From: Dentipellis sp. KUC8613
Taxonomy: Eukaryota; Basidiomycota; Agaricomycetes; Russulales; Hericiaceae
Assembly: GCA_002286715.1 (NCBI GenBank)
Contig: NSJX01000001.1
Span: 807,835-871,834 of the forward strand
Reading direction: 5' to 3'
DNA: 64,000 nt
The position numbers and the translations under genes are program-made. Positions 1-11,838 of this stretch are shown piece by piece. The notes under the pieces are model-generated. The model saw only the letters and a program-made list of their open reading frames with translations, had not been told where the DNA came from and searched no databases. Numbering within the stretch: the first letter of the stretch is position 1; each line of letters begins with the position of its first letter.

Positions 1-1420
1 AGAAAATCAAGAGAGGGCCGGTAGGAAAGCTCTCACAAGCAGGATGAAGTAGCTGCCTTGAGGAAGGGTGTACTTCGCGCCAAGCCTATCAAACGCTTTA
101 ATGAGAACATTCCTTCGCTCTTCGTATTCTTTGGTCTGAGTCTCGAAGAAATGGTGTGAGTTAGCCTGCTCAAGACCCGCGGCAACAGCCTCCTGAAGAG
201 GTGAATTGGTGCAGAAGACTATGCGAGTGGTGGCAGCAAGCGTTGGGCGAATGATGGACTCGGGGCCAATGAGCCAGCCGACACGCCATCCCGTAGCGGC
301 GAACGATTCTATGTATCATGGTGAGATCGATTGGTGGTCGTAGGGCGACTGTGCGACGTACTGCCTGCTGACCCGACGGTGACAGTGCGGTCCCACATGC
401 CAGGAAGAGTGGCGAAGCGGACGTGCTCCTCGTTATCATAGAGAAGGCAGTCGTACTATAGTCATTCCTAGCTCGTGAACAGCCATCGGGACGCTATGTG
501 GATGTGACGCACCACTTCATCAGCCATAACCAGCAAGTTGAACTCCTCGGCGAGAACTGCGATCTGTTCCAATTCGGATTTGGTGAAGACCTTTCCTATA
601 GGGTTGTGGGGTGTGTTGATAATGATAATTTTGGTTCGGTGTGTGATGGCCCGTCTGCAGACACTCGACATCATCGGAGATGGCAGCTGGAGACACGTCA
701 CACGTACCGGAGCTCGTCGAAGTCGATTTTCCAGTCGTTACCAGTTTGCTTCTCCTTTGAATGGGCAGGAGGATGCAATGGGACGTAGACAGGCTTTCCT
801 CCGTTAAAGGTGACGGAGGGAAGGTACTGGTCGAAGAATGGCTCGAACATGATCACCTCGTCACCCTCCTCAAGGAAGGCGACTAAGACAGCGTACATTC
901 CTGTATTCACGATGTTAAGAAAGTAACAGCTATTCATTGCATTGCTCTGACCTTCATTGGCACCACTGGTGACAAGGATCTCTGTCTCAGTGTTAAGCTC
1001 CCTATTGAATTGGGAGCCATATTGGTTTTTGATCGCTTGGCGCAAGCGCGGACGACCTTTGGGATGAGAGTAATGGTTGGCTCCGACATCATTCAGCGCT
1101 TCTTCAGCTGCCTTCTTGACCCACTGGGGAGGGGCAAAATTCATATAGCCCTGTCCCAAGTTAATACAGTCCGAGGGCAGGTTGGCAGCGCTTTGAAGGG
1201 GTCGGTAAAATGTGCAATGGTCATTTGTAGCAGCTTACTTAAATATCGACCAAACATCTTGTGCGAGCGCACGACCCTCCTTAAGGCGCAAGGAGAAGGG
1301 AATGAGAGCAGATCGATCGGCAGGAGCTTGGGCACCGTTGGTGGTGGACATCTTGCGAGCAGCGTTGAAGATGGTGGGGGAAAGACGGCGGGGAAAAGTG
1401 TTGTACACTGCGGACAGCAT
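1..1420 (-). CDS. BNA3: Kynurenine aminotransferase / class I-II aminotransferase (partial, 3' end beyond window)
   Basis: PLP-dependent aminotransferase that would convert kynurenine to kynurenic acid, or act as a cysteine-S-conjugate lyase-type enzyme. Five exons can be joined: 1420-1239, 1190-708, 654-513, 455-362 and 308-37; the last donor (GTGAGA at 36) runs off the window. The joined protein shows INLGQGYMNF near the N-terminus, TSGANEG (cofactor phosphate region), INTPHNPIGKVF, the MADEVYD segment and SAGKSFAATGWRVGW, where the Lys of SAGKSF should bind PLP. The ATG at 1420 begins MLSAVYNTFPRRLSP, an Arg/Ser-rich lead that could be a mitochondrial presequence; a second ATG at 1351 (MSTTNG) would give a cytosolic form. 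Family membership is secure. The exact substrate, kynurenine rather than another amino acid, is inferred from similarity to the BNA3/KAT group. Confidence 0.88.
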
Positions 1421-2553
1421 GCACTGGCAGGGTCCCGCGGCGAGAGGAGGGCTGAATGACTCGGCCGATGATGCGATGCCGACGACATGGTTTATCGCCA
1501 AAGCTCACTCTTGCTCCAGATGGCGCAAACTCACTTATCAGATAGTCCGCACTCCCGTCCCTTCAGTCTTCCGTCCGCCCACGACGGTGCTCCAAACATA
1601 GACCCATTACCTCGACATTTATACTGCACACTTTCCACTCCCTCGGGCACCTCGCGATCGTCTTCGAGAAGGCAATCTTTAGCACCCGTCAGCAGATCTC
1701 AGCTTCGGTGGAGCATGTGCAGGTCGGCGCCCCCGAAGTCTCGACAATGTGCTCCATGTATCCCCGGTTGCACTGCAGCATGACGCTGGAGCCCTCACGA
1801 GACTTCTTTGCATCTCTATTCAAAGCTCCTCGGAGCTTGCAGATCCTAGGTATATGAACTATCCATGCTATTTTCGAACTTCCCCAGGTGTTCAATGGTG
1901 TAGTATGAGCGCACACACACACCAATCACCATGCTCTCCCACAAGACGTCCAGCGAATGCTGGGCTTCCGATGGACGACATCCGCCTGATACACGTTACG
2001 GAACTTCTCACAGTCCCGATGAATGCTTCAACCTCAGCCGTGCAAGAGAACCACATCTCTGATATCGTTATCTTCAGACCGAACCTTGGCCGATATCGTC
2101 CCGCCGCCCGAAGCTCACGGAGAGAAGGACGAAGCTCGGATGAGAACAGAGCGCTGGCCAAGCTCCCGACGTCATCTGGCGCGGTATGTCTACCTCTCCT
2201 TCTCTTTTTCAACCATTGCAAAGTCCGATTCATCTCGCTCGTCCCGATAATTAAGACCAGATTTTGCCGACTGCATACCTAAAGCGTTCAATATGACCCC
2301 ACACCACCCACGGGTGCCTTGCGATAGAAGCCAGCCATTCAACGCCTTCTTGAACTGCACCCTCGTATCCCAATGTCGGTGGCCCCATGAGACCCAAGGC
2401 TACCTATTTTCATCCCAGAAGGGGCACGTCACGAAAGCCCAGGGGTAAAAATGTCAACACCACGGCCAATAAAACTCGCTTGCTCTGCTGATCGCTGGGG
2501 TTTGAACGAATTCCCCGTGGCCCTAGGCAGACTGTTCAACGCGCCTTGACAAG
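1421..2553. other. Intergenic region between BNA3 and ferric reductase
   Basis: About 1.1 kb between two divergently transcribed genes, presumably holding both promoters. Several unsupported short open frames lie here on both strands (for example 1749-2282 plus and 1892-2233 minus). None shows a family motif or a convincing intron chain, so no gene is called. A cysteine-containing stretch on the minus strand at 1689-1790 is the only part that looks vaguely protein-like. Confidence 0.5.
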
Positions 2554-4953
2554 ATGCCTTCGTCTCACATCGTGGCTCCTGCTTTCCGACGCGCTTCGTC
2601 TGCGACTGATCGGCTACTTAAGGCCGAGCAGCAAAGGAAGTATGTCAAGGAGCTATGGCTGTTTCTAGCCGCTATCATCGCAGCTTTGGCATTGTTTCGA
2701 CTCGCCTCATTCGCTTTGGCCTGGTTCTTGAAGCCAAACACTCCGGAGACGTCACCTTCGAAACTCAATGACTCGGAGAAGGCTGTCGGGGAGGGTCCAG
2801 AGAAAGGCCGACCTGGCGTAACGTCTTGGCGCCTTATTCCTCGTGCGGCGGCTTCACTATTCAGGACGGTGGCTTTCCGGTGGACGATTCCGATTGGGCT
2901 ATCCTCTGTTGCCTCTGTGACTGAGTTGACCTTCATCATTGGGTATATCGTGGCCATGTTCATATGGCTTTTGGTCGATAGTAAGTCTTTCCGGAGCATA
3001 CGTACATTGTTTACTTACAGAAATTCTGTAGCCCGCGATCTCACCACGATGTTCTGGGAGGACAGAGCGGCTCATCTGGCGTCGAGCAACCTTGCCCTCG
3101 TCGTGGCTCTTGCCGGGAAAAACAATGTTCTCTCATGTAAATCTTCAAATTTACCTTGCAATGTACCTGCACTCACACTTTTGTGCCCTAGTCCTGACTG
3201 GCATCGGACACGAGAAGGTCCGCGATCATTACTTGTTCTAGAACGACTATCTAATCATCTAATCATGAATATACCATAGTTGAACGTATTGCACCGCGCC
3301 GCGGCACGGACCTGCTTGATTTTGCTATGGATGCACGCAATCGCACGCATCACTTCGGGGTTGGTACATCTTCGGTGTTTTAGCTCCACCGAGCTCACGG
3401 GGTTCATTCTTAGCCTCTCTGAAAGAACAGACTTGTCTCACGGGTGGATGAGAATGGGTGCAGTCGGCTTGATTGCATTCACGTTGGCAACCATTTTGTC
3501 CATTCGGCCTTTCCGTCATTTAGTCTTCGAGTTCTTCCTTGTATCCCACATCGTCCTGATTGCGTACGCACCATCTCCTTTTGTCTCGCCGCAATTGGCA
3601 GCTCATCTAGCGTCGTTCATCACCAGTATTTTCCTTGTCGGTGGCATCATTCACACCCGCGAAGTGGGGTACGTTTTCTCGATATGTCTTCCCATATCTC
3701 GAGTCGAATTCATACTTTGCAACAGATTCGATGACTACATCTGGCCAGCACTCCTTGTATGGGGTCTCGACCGATTTCTTCGCGTGTTCCGCCTGGTGTG
3801 GAACAGCAGAATATGGGGTGGTTTGAACCGGACCTGCTCCACAGCCATGGTTGAACTACTCTCAGAAGACACCGTTCGTCTGACATTCCGCCAACGATTC
3901 AGCTGGAAAGCTGGGCAACACGCCTATGTCATACTTCCCACTGTCAGCACACTGCCGACAGAGGCGCACCCTTTCACCATTGCCAGCGTCCCTGGGAACC
4001 TTGATGGGTCTCGCGGGGAAAAGGAGAGGGAGGTCGTCTTTTTAATTCGCGGCAGGTCTGGCTTTACGGGTCGTCTGCGGGAGCATGCGGTGAGAACTGG
4101 GACGTGCAATGTCCCTGCTATGATAGATGGGCCATATGGATGTCCTCCGGACTTGCGGTCATTCTCTACTTGCATCCTGATCGCTGGTTTGTCTCGTTCA
4201 TACGTGTGCTAGGAACGGTGCGTTCTAACCTTGATCACAGGCGGGTCGGGTGTATCGTACACCCTGCCTCTGCTAATGGACGTGATAAGGTCAGTTAAAT
4301 GCGATCTGCCTTGATACAATGGGCTGTACAGCTAACGCAGTGTGATACTACAGGAATGCGAACAAGAGGGAGTCTTCCACTCGTCGCGTGGTCTTCATCT
4401 GGGCAGTGAGAGACCCTGGTGAGTTTACGTCAACTCTATACACATTGTATAGCCACCAATCTTACGTACTCTAGGCCACCTCTCCTGGATATCGGAAGTA
4501 CTAGGGAAAGCATTGGCTGCCGCACCTTCGTGGCTCGATGTCGAGCCTCGTATATATGTCACCAGCTCTCGCGCTGCCGACCTAGCAATGCCGACGATGG
4601 AATACAGAGAATCGAACACTTCTGTGCCAACTCTGCAATCGCCGGTCAAAGAAAAGCAGCAGGATCTGCCAACTTACAACGCTTTCAAAATTACACCCGG
4701 ACGGCCTAGTATTCCCCGGCTGCTGCAGGATGAAGTGATCGAGTCCGCCGGTCCGGTCTCCGTGGATGGTCAGAATCTCTTCTTCCTTTCTCCTTGTTCC
4801 TCGCTGACGGCTTCAACAGTGGCAGGACCATCTGCGATTGCACAGTCTGTACGGTCTGCTTTACGGTCTGGTATTACGAGCCCGATGTCTGTCCTGAAGG
4901 GTGCCCCGTCGGTGGTCCTTCATGTTGAAACTTTCGGCATGGTGAAGGGGTGA
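2554..4953 (+). CDS. Ferric reductase / FRE-type transmembrane metalloreductase
   Basis: Membrane flavocytochrome that moves electrons from cytosolic NADPH through FAD and two hemes to reduce Fe3+ (or Cu2+) outside the cell. The N-terminal half has several hydrophobic helices and carries His residues in GIGHEKLNVLHR and FRHLVFEFFLVSH, as expected for paired heme ligation. The C-terminal half has the FAD motif HPFTIAS, the stretch DGPYG, and the NADPH-binding GGSGVSYTLPLL. At least seven introns are needed; one coding exon (3192-3217) is only 26 nt and supplies LTGIGHEK. The intron near 3669 has length divisible by three and no stop, so the frame reads through it. No multicopper oxidase or iron permease lies next to it in this window, unlike some fungal iron-uptake loci. 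Start at 2554 (aagATGcct) is the first ATG in frame. Confidence 0.88.
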
Positions 4954-5305
4954 GAGCAGCGGTGGGATGACGTATTTCATGGACTCGGATCCAAATGTTG
5001 TGTCGATTAGCTGTAGCAACGTTGTAAACACCCACCTATCCATTGGATGATGTATTATCAGTGTAGACCGAATTTTTCCATCGTTGTTCCATCGTTGAGA
5101 ACCGCTTGAGCCCGGATCAGACGTTCTGAAACACGAGGCGACTCAATAGTGCGGGATCATTGAAGCCAATTTGGCGGAAGAGTCCGTTGGACCACGTGTT
5201 CGTGCTGACACGGAAAAGGATTTCCTTTGGTGTTCTTGTGCACCTCCAGGTCTCACATTTCCTACTGCATTGGACGTGGCGGCGGGTGTAACCTCTACAC
5301 CAGCC
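4954..5305. other. Intergenic region, ferric reductase 3' to FYVE gene 5'
   Basis: About 350 bp between two same-strand genes. It holds the terminator of the upstream gene and the promoter of the downstream one. No separate gene is visible. An in-frame upstream ATG at 5171 could extend the next protein but lacks the better start context seen at 5306. Confidence 0.45.
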
Positions 5306-8300
5306 ATGAGCGCGACGACACCCCTTCAAGGCCATATGGACTCTTCCAAATTGTATGTAATGCCACCGCCTCGCTCATAAGCCCATATCATGACCGCGCT
5401 GTTGAACTTCCCCAGTCCTGTGACGGCCTTCCATCCACATTCTACAAGTACAGCAGCACATGAAGATGACGAGGACGACGTGTTCGTCTACCCGGGACAA
5501 GAAGAGGAGGAAGAGGAGGATGCGTTTGTCTACCCCGGCGCCGAGATAGTGAAACCCGTCGAGGTGCAGGTCTCCCGTCCGTCCCCCTTTGCATCCCCCC
5601 ATTTCCCCTTGCTAATTGTTGAGTCTCGGACACAACTCATCTAGCACTCGCATCGGTGTCCGAAATACCTCCCGCGCCTGCGCCTACGCCTCCTCGACCC
5701 AGGGCGACTGCTTCTCCTGCTCAGCTTGAGGCCCTCTACGCCGCAGCGTCCTCCGGCGACCTGCCCCTGTTGCAGAGTATCTTGAAGAAAGCAGGCGAAG
5801 TTGAGAATGTGGACATGTTCGCTATGGCAAACGACGCGACATCGCGAACCGGGTTGACTGCGCTGCATGCGGCTGCAAGTAGGGGACACCTTGAGATTGT
5901 CCAGTGGCGTAAGTCCAGTTCATAGTCCCATCGGCTTGTACCGTCTGACATTGATGTCTCCAGTCATGGAGCAATGCGGGGCAATGTCAGACCTCGAAGA
6001 TAAGGAGGGAGAGGTAGCTATCTTTGTGATCCCATGTGGCATCTATATTCACACCTTCAACAGACTGCGCTGCACAAAGCCGCATTGCATGGGCATTTGA
6101 ATGTCATCAAGTATCTGGTCTCTCAGAAAGCGAATGTGCTTGCACAAGACGCAGATGGCTGGACAGCACTGCACAATGCTTGCTCAAAGGTACAGTCTTT
6201 ATTGTCCTCTCAGCACACTGCACCAATGTTTATTGTCGATTCAGGGGTACCTCGACATTGTTCGATGGCTATGCGAGCAAGGCGGCGCATGCACATCGGT
6301 TGAAGGAACTCCCGGGGTCGACCTTCGTAGTAAAGGAGGTTGGACACCTCTGAGTAGGTCCCATATTGACACTTATCAACGTCTCACTAACTTCCTTTAT
6401 TAGTGAACGCTGCGTCCAAGGGCCACCTTCCTGTTGTCCTGTATCTCCTTACCAAGAGGTCTGCAAACCCCCTGGTTCGTAACAATTGGGGCGAAACAGC
6501 GTATGACGCCGCTGCAGCTGTATTTGAAGTTTGGATTTGCGAGGTAGAGACATCTCGATCCGTCTATTACTTGAGACTCAAATTCGCTCAGGTCCTTTCA
6601 CGATTCGAAGCCGACCGATGGCATAACGCCAATGTTTCTTATGACCCCCTTGCAGTGCACACGACCGTCCCTCTCATCCTACACGAGAACCAGCGACTGG
6701 ATAACAGGCTCAAAACGCTCGCTGTCAACGGTGGGCGGCCACGTTTCTCCGCCTCTGGTCTTGGGAGACACGGACGTCGGCCTCCTTTTGAACTTAAGTT
6801 ACCCTGGTTGCAAGGCCAGAAATCCATTCCAGCGTGGCGGAGTGATGTGCAATTACCCCTTCGAGAGGAACCACTCACGCTGCCCATCCCAGGCTCCAAA
6901 GACCACCCTCCTCGAGAAGGTGCCGAGCGAAGTCATTTTTGGCTGTATGTTGCCTTCTCATATACGACTTGCAAAGTGTCTCAATATCATATTTTACAGC
7001 TCTGACTGGACATTGGACGTCACACATCCAAACGTGGACGCGGAAACGGGGTGGCAATATGCTCATTCTTTCGATGACCCCGATGACGAATGGACACCTG
7101 AACCTCCCCCGCAGTTGGAGCGCCTGCTGACCGGCGGAACCACCATCGCCGCTGGTCTGACTGCCTCGGGCTCTAGCGGCAGGACTCGTTCGAGATCGAA
7201 CTCTGCACAGTCTCAATCTTGGGTTCGCAGGCGTCGCTGGGTGCGTGTCATGCGCCGAAGATTGGACATCCCTCCCTTGCCTTTCTTGGAACCGGATGGC
7301 AACATGTACCACTGGCTGCCAGACGGGACTATGGTGCCGTTCGCAGAAACTATTGAGGACTTCCATGATACGAGTGGAGGCGGAGGTGGGGATGGAGAAG
7401 AGGGTCAAGAGCTGGCAGTCATCCCGAACATTCCTTTCAGTTCGTCTCAGGACTATGTCTCGCGAGCGCGATATCTCGCCGGTGTCAATGATGATGAGAC
7501 CGAGGTCAATGTCGAAGGCGATTCTGCCCTGGAAGCTCGTCGAGCCATCGCAAAGTTGGAGCGAGCTACTATGGAACTTAGACATGGGATCGCAGGTATG
7601 TTGCCATTTCCAATGCTTGTAATAAGCTAGTATTCTGATATTCGGCTGCAGGCGATGATGATCTGGAACGCAGGACCCATGCCGAAGTTCTTCTCCACGC
7701 ATATTCTCGCGAGTTGGATCGCAGAAAGTCCGCTGCCGACTCGAAAGGCCTGCTCATAGCTGGAGATGGTATGCTTGATTTTTGGGTTTTACATGATTTG
7801 CTGACACTATTCGTCAGACGGGGCCACTGTTGACGATGACGATGATGACGATGACGAGTTCCATTATCCAGGCGCATCTCCTACCGAGACCACTTTCCGT
7901 CCTCCTTCAATTCGGTCATACGCGACCGACTACTTTAGCCGCCCTTCGTCGTCCCGAACACCGGCCGATTTAACTCCTCATCTAGCGCAAGCTCCTGAAT
8001 TCCGGGTTCCTACTCACGAGGCCCCCCAGAAAGTCATCGCGCCCAGGTACACGACTCCCACACCCCATGAGGTGCACGCTCGTTGGGAGAGGGACGACCA
8101 TGCGCACGAGTGCCGTCAGTGCCAGCGGCGATTTACTTTCATCCTTCGAAGAGTACGTCCTCGAAGAAGTATCACTTATTCTCATAGACTGACATTAATT
8201 GCTTGCAGCACGTATGTAGCTCTGATCTACTTCGGAACTGGATGGGTCCTAAAATTTTCTATAGCACTGCCGTCGTTGCGGGCGCATCTTCTGTGACCGG

Positions 8301-9071
8301 TGCTCTTCCTACAGGGTCCTTCTTGATCCTTCCGATATAGTGACGGATCCAGCGCTGCCGGAGACAACAGCGACCACTTCGTCTCAACGTGTCTGTCAGT
8401 CATGTTACGAAGAAGTCAATGTCAGCGTCCCGAGTCGCTTCCGAGAACTGAGACCAACGTCGATGGAGCGCATCTTCCTTGACCAAGACAGATTATCTGT
8501 CCCCAGTCTTTCGAGGGAGTCCAGCTCTCAGCTGAGCGACTTGGCAGAGTATGTGTCTTCAGTATTGGAAGTCATTTGCTATCTGTTGATCGTCGTCTAT
8601 CGAGCGTAGCTGTCCAGTATGCAATCAGAACCTCGCAGACCTGGGTTCCGCTTCGGCTCAGGAAGCCCACGTCAAGAACTGTTTGGAGGGCGGTACCGGC
8701 AAGACACCTCAAACCTCCCGATACTTGGTGTATAGGCTCCCCGGCGAAAGCACGCTCATCGGCACGGAATGTGCGTTGCTCATCTTTATTCACTTGGCTG
8801 CACTGCTGACGTGGCTCTTGATAGGTGTCATCTGTCTGGAAGAATTTGTCGAAGGTAATCCAAACCAAACTTCGCCACGTCGCTCGTCTCCTAAAATTTG
8901 CTTGATTAGGTTCTATGGTGGCACGCTTGAGCTGTCTTTGCAGCTTCCACAATGGTCAGTTTTACCGCTATCTTCGTGACCTATCAGAGTACTGATACGT
9001 AGTCCTCAGCTTGTTTGTCTTCTTGGCTCCAGCGCGGGAAGAGTTGCCCGGTGCATGCTCGGGATCCATGA
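5306..9071 (+). CDS. Ankyrin-repeat, dysferlin (DysF), FYVE and RING-finger protein, probable endosomal E3 ubiquitin ligase
   Basis: A multidomain protein of roughly 1,000 residues. In order: an acidic N-terminus (DEDDVFVYPGQEEEEEEDAF); about four ankyrin repeats (TGLTALHAAASRGHLEIVQW, TALHKAALHGHLNVIKYL, GYLDIVRWLCEQGG, NAASKGHLPVVLYLLTK); a dysferlin-type domain with GWQYAHSFDDPDDEW and WVRRRRWVRVMRRR; an FYVE zinc finger (HECRQCQRRFTF, RRHHCRRCG, IFCDRCSS); and a C-terminal RING-like finger (CVICLEEFVEG, CSFHNACLSSWL, KSCPVHARDP). FYVE fingers bind phosphatidylinositol 3-phosphate on endosomes and vacuoles, and FYVE plus RING recalls the yeast E3 Pib1. Start 5306 splices at 5353 into the frame of PVTAFHPHS. 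The FYVE signature requires a 3-nt exon (see findings). The junction near 5575-5660 is not resolved. Confidence 0.85.
8209..8211 (+). other. 3-nt micro-exon (CAC, His) inside the FYVE signature
   Basis: The upstream exon ends ...CTTCGAAGA at 8152 and is followed by GTACGT. A 56-nt intron (8153-8208) ends TTGCAG. Then CAC stands alone before GTATGT, and a second intron (8212-8264, 53 nt) ends CTATAG before CACTGCCGTCGTTGCGG. Including CAC gives RRHHCRRCG, the canonical FYVE motif; skipping it gives RRHCRRCG with one His missing. Intron 1 has CTGAC and intron 2 CTAAA at plausible branch-point positions. Confidence 0.72.
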
Positions 9072-9438
9072 GGGGGAGTGCCGTGGCCGGATTTTTCATG
9101 CAGGATGTGCTGTAGCCGCGGCCACAGTGCCGGGTTACTCAAAACGAATGAACCTACGATTTACTTGACGTTTCTTTTTTACGAGGTGGATTTTTCACGA
9201 CTATTTCCTATGACTACTTTTTCCCCTGACAGAGGAGACTGGCGGGTGATGTAGATCATGACCTCGCCGCGGAGACAGTCCACGGTGTTTCTTTCTGTAA
9301 GGCACGTGGAGCCAGCTAGTTGCTAGTTGCTTATAATCAAAAAAACACTTGGAACCATGCTACTGATGTGTTCTGGTACAATAATGTTACACGCCGTTGG
9401 AGGATGATACACACAAATCTGGGTACATGCGTAAATTG
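9072..9438. terminator. Convergent 3' region between FYVE-RING gene and conserved unknown
   Basis: About 370 bp separating two genes that end toward each other, so it should hold both polyadenylation regions. It includes AT-rich stretches (cttataatcaaaaaaacac near 9330-9350). No ORF with recognisable features is present. Confidence 0.4.
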
Positions 9439-10416
9439 CTAGAAACCCTCGTCCTTAGGTTCGTAGAATGTGCTATATCGCGCCCGGTTCTCGTCTACGC
9501 GGATGATGTCGGCGAGCTCCTCTTCGTCGGGCTCTACCAGGTCCTGGCCCTTGCGGCCGTCGTCTTGGTCGTCTTCGAACCAGCCGGCAGGGTCATCGTC
9601 GTCGTCGTCATCGTCATCATCTTCCATGTCTGATTCTGTGGGCTTGTGGGTCCTGGTTTAAAGTGAAGTTGAGAAAAAATGGGGCATGTATAGACTGGGG
9701 TGCACGTACATGAACGCCCATATCCGAGCATCCCTCTCTTCCCTGGACAGGACCTCGCCGGGCATCGGTATGCCCATCCGCTGCCTCTTCTCATTTAGCC
9801 GCTGTTTACGTTCCATATCGAGAGCGTGCGCCTGTTGTTCGATTTGAACAGCCTCCTGGAACGAGAAACCAGCCACCTTACTCGGCCCGTGGGTGTCGTG
9901 ATTATTCTTATCAACAACAAATGAGAACGGATGGACAAGACATGAAGATGGTAGATGAACTCACAATTCTCGACAAGATATTCCGCTTGGTTTCGATTGC
10001 TTGGGAGAGAGGCGGCGTCGGAGGAGCCTCAACAGCCATGTCCTCCTCCCCGACGATCTTCGTATGTTTGAGGCTCCGCTGAATAGCATCTATGCCCTCG
10101 AGTTCGATGAGCTGGGCCTCGATCTTGGATTGCTCGGCTTGGATGCGCGGTATGTATGTTGATGTAGACGGTGCGCTGAGTTGGGACAGGATCAGCGTTG
10201 GCGCAGGGGCAAAACACGCGGGAGGGCATACGGCTGGGAGAGGATTCTCGCATTCCGGTCGTACAGGTCGCGCAGCTCCCGCACGGTCAGTTCCTCGATG
10301 GGGCGGGCCTTGGGCTTTGGGGGCGACCTGAAGCCGGGGATGGGTGCATTCTTGCGGGTGCGCACCGGGGAAATCGGGCGCATGCGGCCGTGCACGGGGG
10401 ACGACACGGTCTGCAT
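9439..10416 (-). CDS. Conserved protein of unknown function with acidic Asp-rich tract
   Basis: I do not recognise the family. Four exons join cleanly in one frame from ATG 10416 to the stop at 9439, so the model is well supported even without a function. The N-terminus is basic and Pro-rich (PVHGRMRPISPVRTRKNAP). It is followed by a predicted helical segment (IEELTVRELRDLYDRNARIL, then YIPRIQAEQSKIEAQLIELE) and a middle helical part rich in Glu, Gln and Arg (QEAVQIEQQAHALDMERKQR). The C-terminus has a run of ten Asp at about 9600, then DPAGWFEDDQDDGRK and a conserved-looking end IIRVDENRARYSTFYEP. There is no signal peptide or membrane helix. Its composition suggests a nuclear, chromatin- or RNA-associated protein, but that is inference only. 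It lies 294 bp downstream of the PI31 gene on the same strand. Confidence 0.72.
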
Positions 10417-10710
10417 AGTGTGTTCTGGAGAAGAAAGTGTGGATGGTGGTGTGTGTAGCAACAGCGTGTTGTGGTTTGAGCTTAGTGGACGTGGAGTAGA
10501 CGTCCTAAATGTTTCGCTCGCTTCTTATAGCAGCTGCTAGTTGGGCGGCTACGCCCGAGCTCCATATATGTTCGTTGCGCCAGCATACAGGCACGGCAGA
10601 GACATACCTAGATGGGTCAAGCAGCACTTCTACCTACGATACAAGATACACTACAATATGCTTCATGAAAACAGCCCGCATGATTCGCTTTCCTTCCTTC
10701 GTAGTAACGC

Positions 10711-11838
10711 TCACATGAACATATCGCGCTGGAGTGAGCACGTGAGTGAGCGACCCAAAAACAGAGCGAAGCGGAACGTACCATCCCCGGAGGCATAAAT
10801 TCATCGTTGTCAGGATCCTGCATGTTGTTTCCCGGTGGCGGTTGGCCACCGCGAGGTCCACGTCCTAGTCTGCCGGGAAAGGGGCCGAGTCCGGGACCAA
10901 CTGGATCAAAGCGCGCGCCCGGTGGAGCACCCATTGGTGGGAGGAAACCGTCGCCGCCCCAGGGACCGCGAGGGAGGTCACCTCCTATCCCACCTTGCCG
11001 ATCGAAAATGGGATGATTGGGACCTACAATCATACCATCGCCACCACTCGAGCCCGGGAATAATGGAGGCGGTGCGAAGCCGCCTAGAGGATCAAGGTCA
11101 CTTCGCCCAATCTCGAGTGGGTTACGTGGAGGGAAGTGAGAAGGTAGACGGAAGGGCTGTTCGGGTGCGTAAGGGGGAGACATTGGATTGGGGCGAGCAG
11201 GCGCCGGGTTACTAGGCCCGGGGCGCTGTGTTTCTGTCGGGACAGGAACTTCGACCTGCTCTGTGTATCCCTCCTTATGTAGACCTGGGATCAGCTTCTG
11301 TACGATCTGAAGCTTGAATTGGGATATGAAATCGGCGATGCGGTTAGACGAAATGAAGCCGTGGACGAGAGGCTGCACCCCTTCTGCATTCGCATCGTAT
11401 GGAAAGAAAGAGGGTGACGTGAAATCATTGGTAGAGATGTCCAAAGATGCAGCCTTGTCGCTCTATATATTCTGTAAGCGCACGCGCTGTGCATACATGT
11501 ACGAGACTGACCTCGACGGCGATAGCATTTATCAAGGTGCGGCTTCCGAGCTTTGCTACTTTAACGACAAATTCGAGGCTGCTCTGTTCATGACGATATC
11601 TCAACGTGTAATTCCCAGGCCCATGACTATTCCACGACTCGGGAAGGACATTGTTGAGGATAGAGCTAGCAGGAGCTTCATCGTCAACAGCGATGAGACG
11701 GAAACTGAGCGCAATGAGGGCTGCGTGCACAAGTGCAGCGATCGAGTCGTGTGGGGAATTCAGGGCCTTGCGGGAAAGGGGAAGAAGAGCAGGTATAGAT
11801 GACACGAGCGCAGAAGGGTCGAGGAGGTCGCCAGCCAT
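10711..11838 (-). CDS. PSMF1: PI31-like proteasome regulator (PSMF1 / Fub1 family)
   Basis: PI31 proteins bind the 20S proteasome and regulate its assembly, transport or activity. The N-terminal half (MAGDLLDPSALVSSIPALLP through NYTLRYRHEQSSLEFVVKV) matches the globular fold-binding domain shared with Fbxo7. The C-terminal half is long, disordered and rich in Pro and Gly (RNPLEIGRSDLDP, GRGPRGGQPPPGNNMQDP). It ends NDEFMPPGMRDMFM, resembling the conserved PI31 terminus that enters the 20S chamber. The last exon is tiny: after GGGATG and a GTACGT donor, the acceptor TCCAG at about 10726 joins CGCGATATGTTCATGTGA, restoring the family ending. The ATG at 11838 has good context (gccATGg). The gene is divergent from PRP5 across 157 bp. 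Confidence 0.9.

Noticed and set aside
1749..2282. 177-residue open frame on the plus strand between BNA3 and ferric reductase
   Set aside because: No domain, no signal or membrane pattern, low-quality composition, and overlapping open frames on the other strand; likely promoter sequence.
8153..8264. Simpler single-intron model without the CAC exon in the FYVE domain
   Set aside because: It leaves a single His where the FYVE consensus needs two, while CAC is bounded by perfect AG and GTATGT signals and both halves have normal intron sizes.
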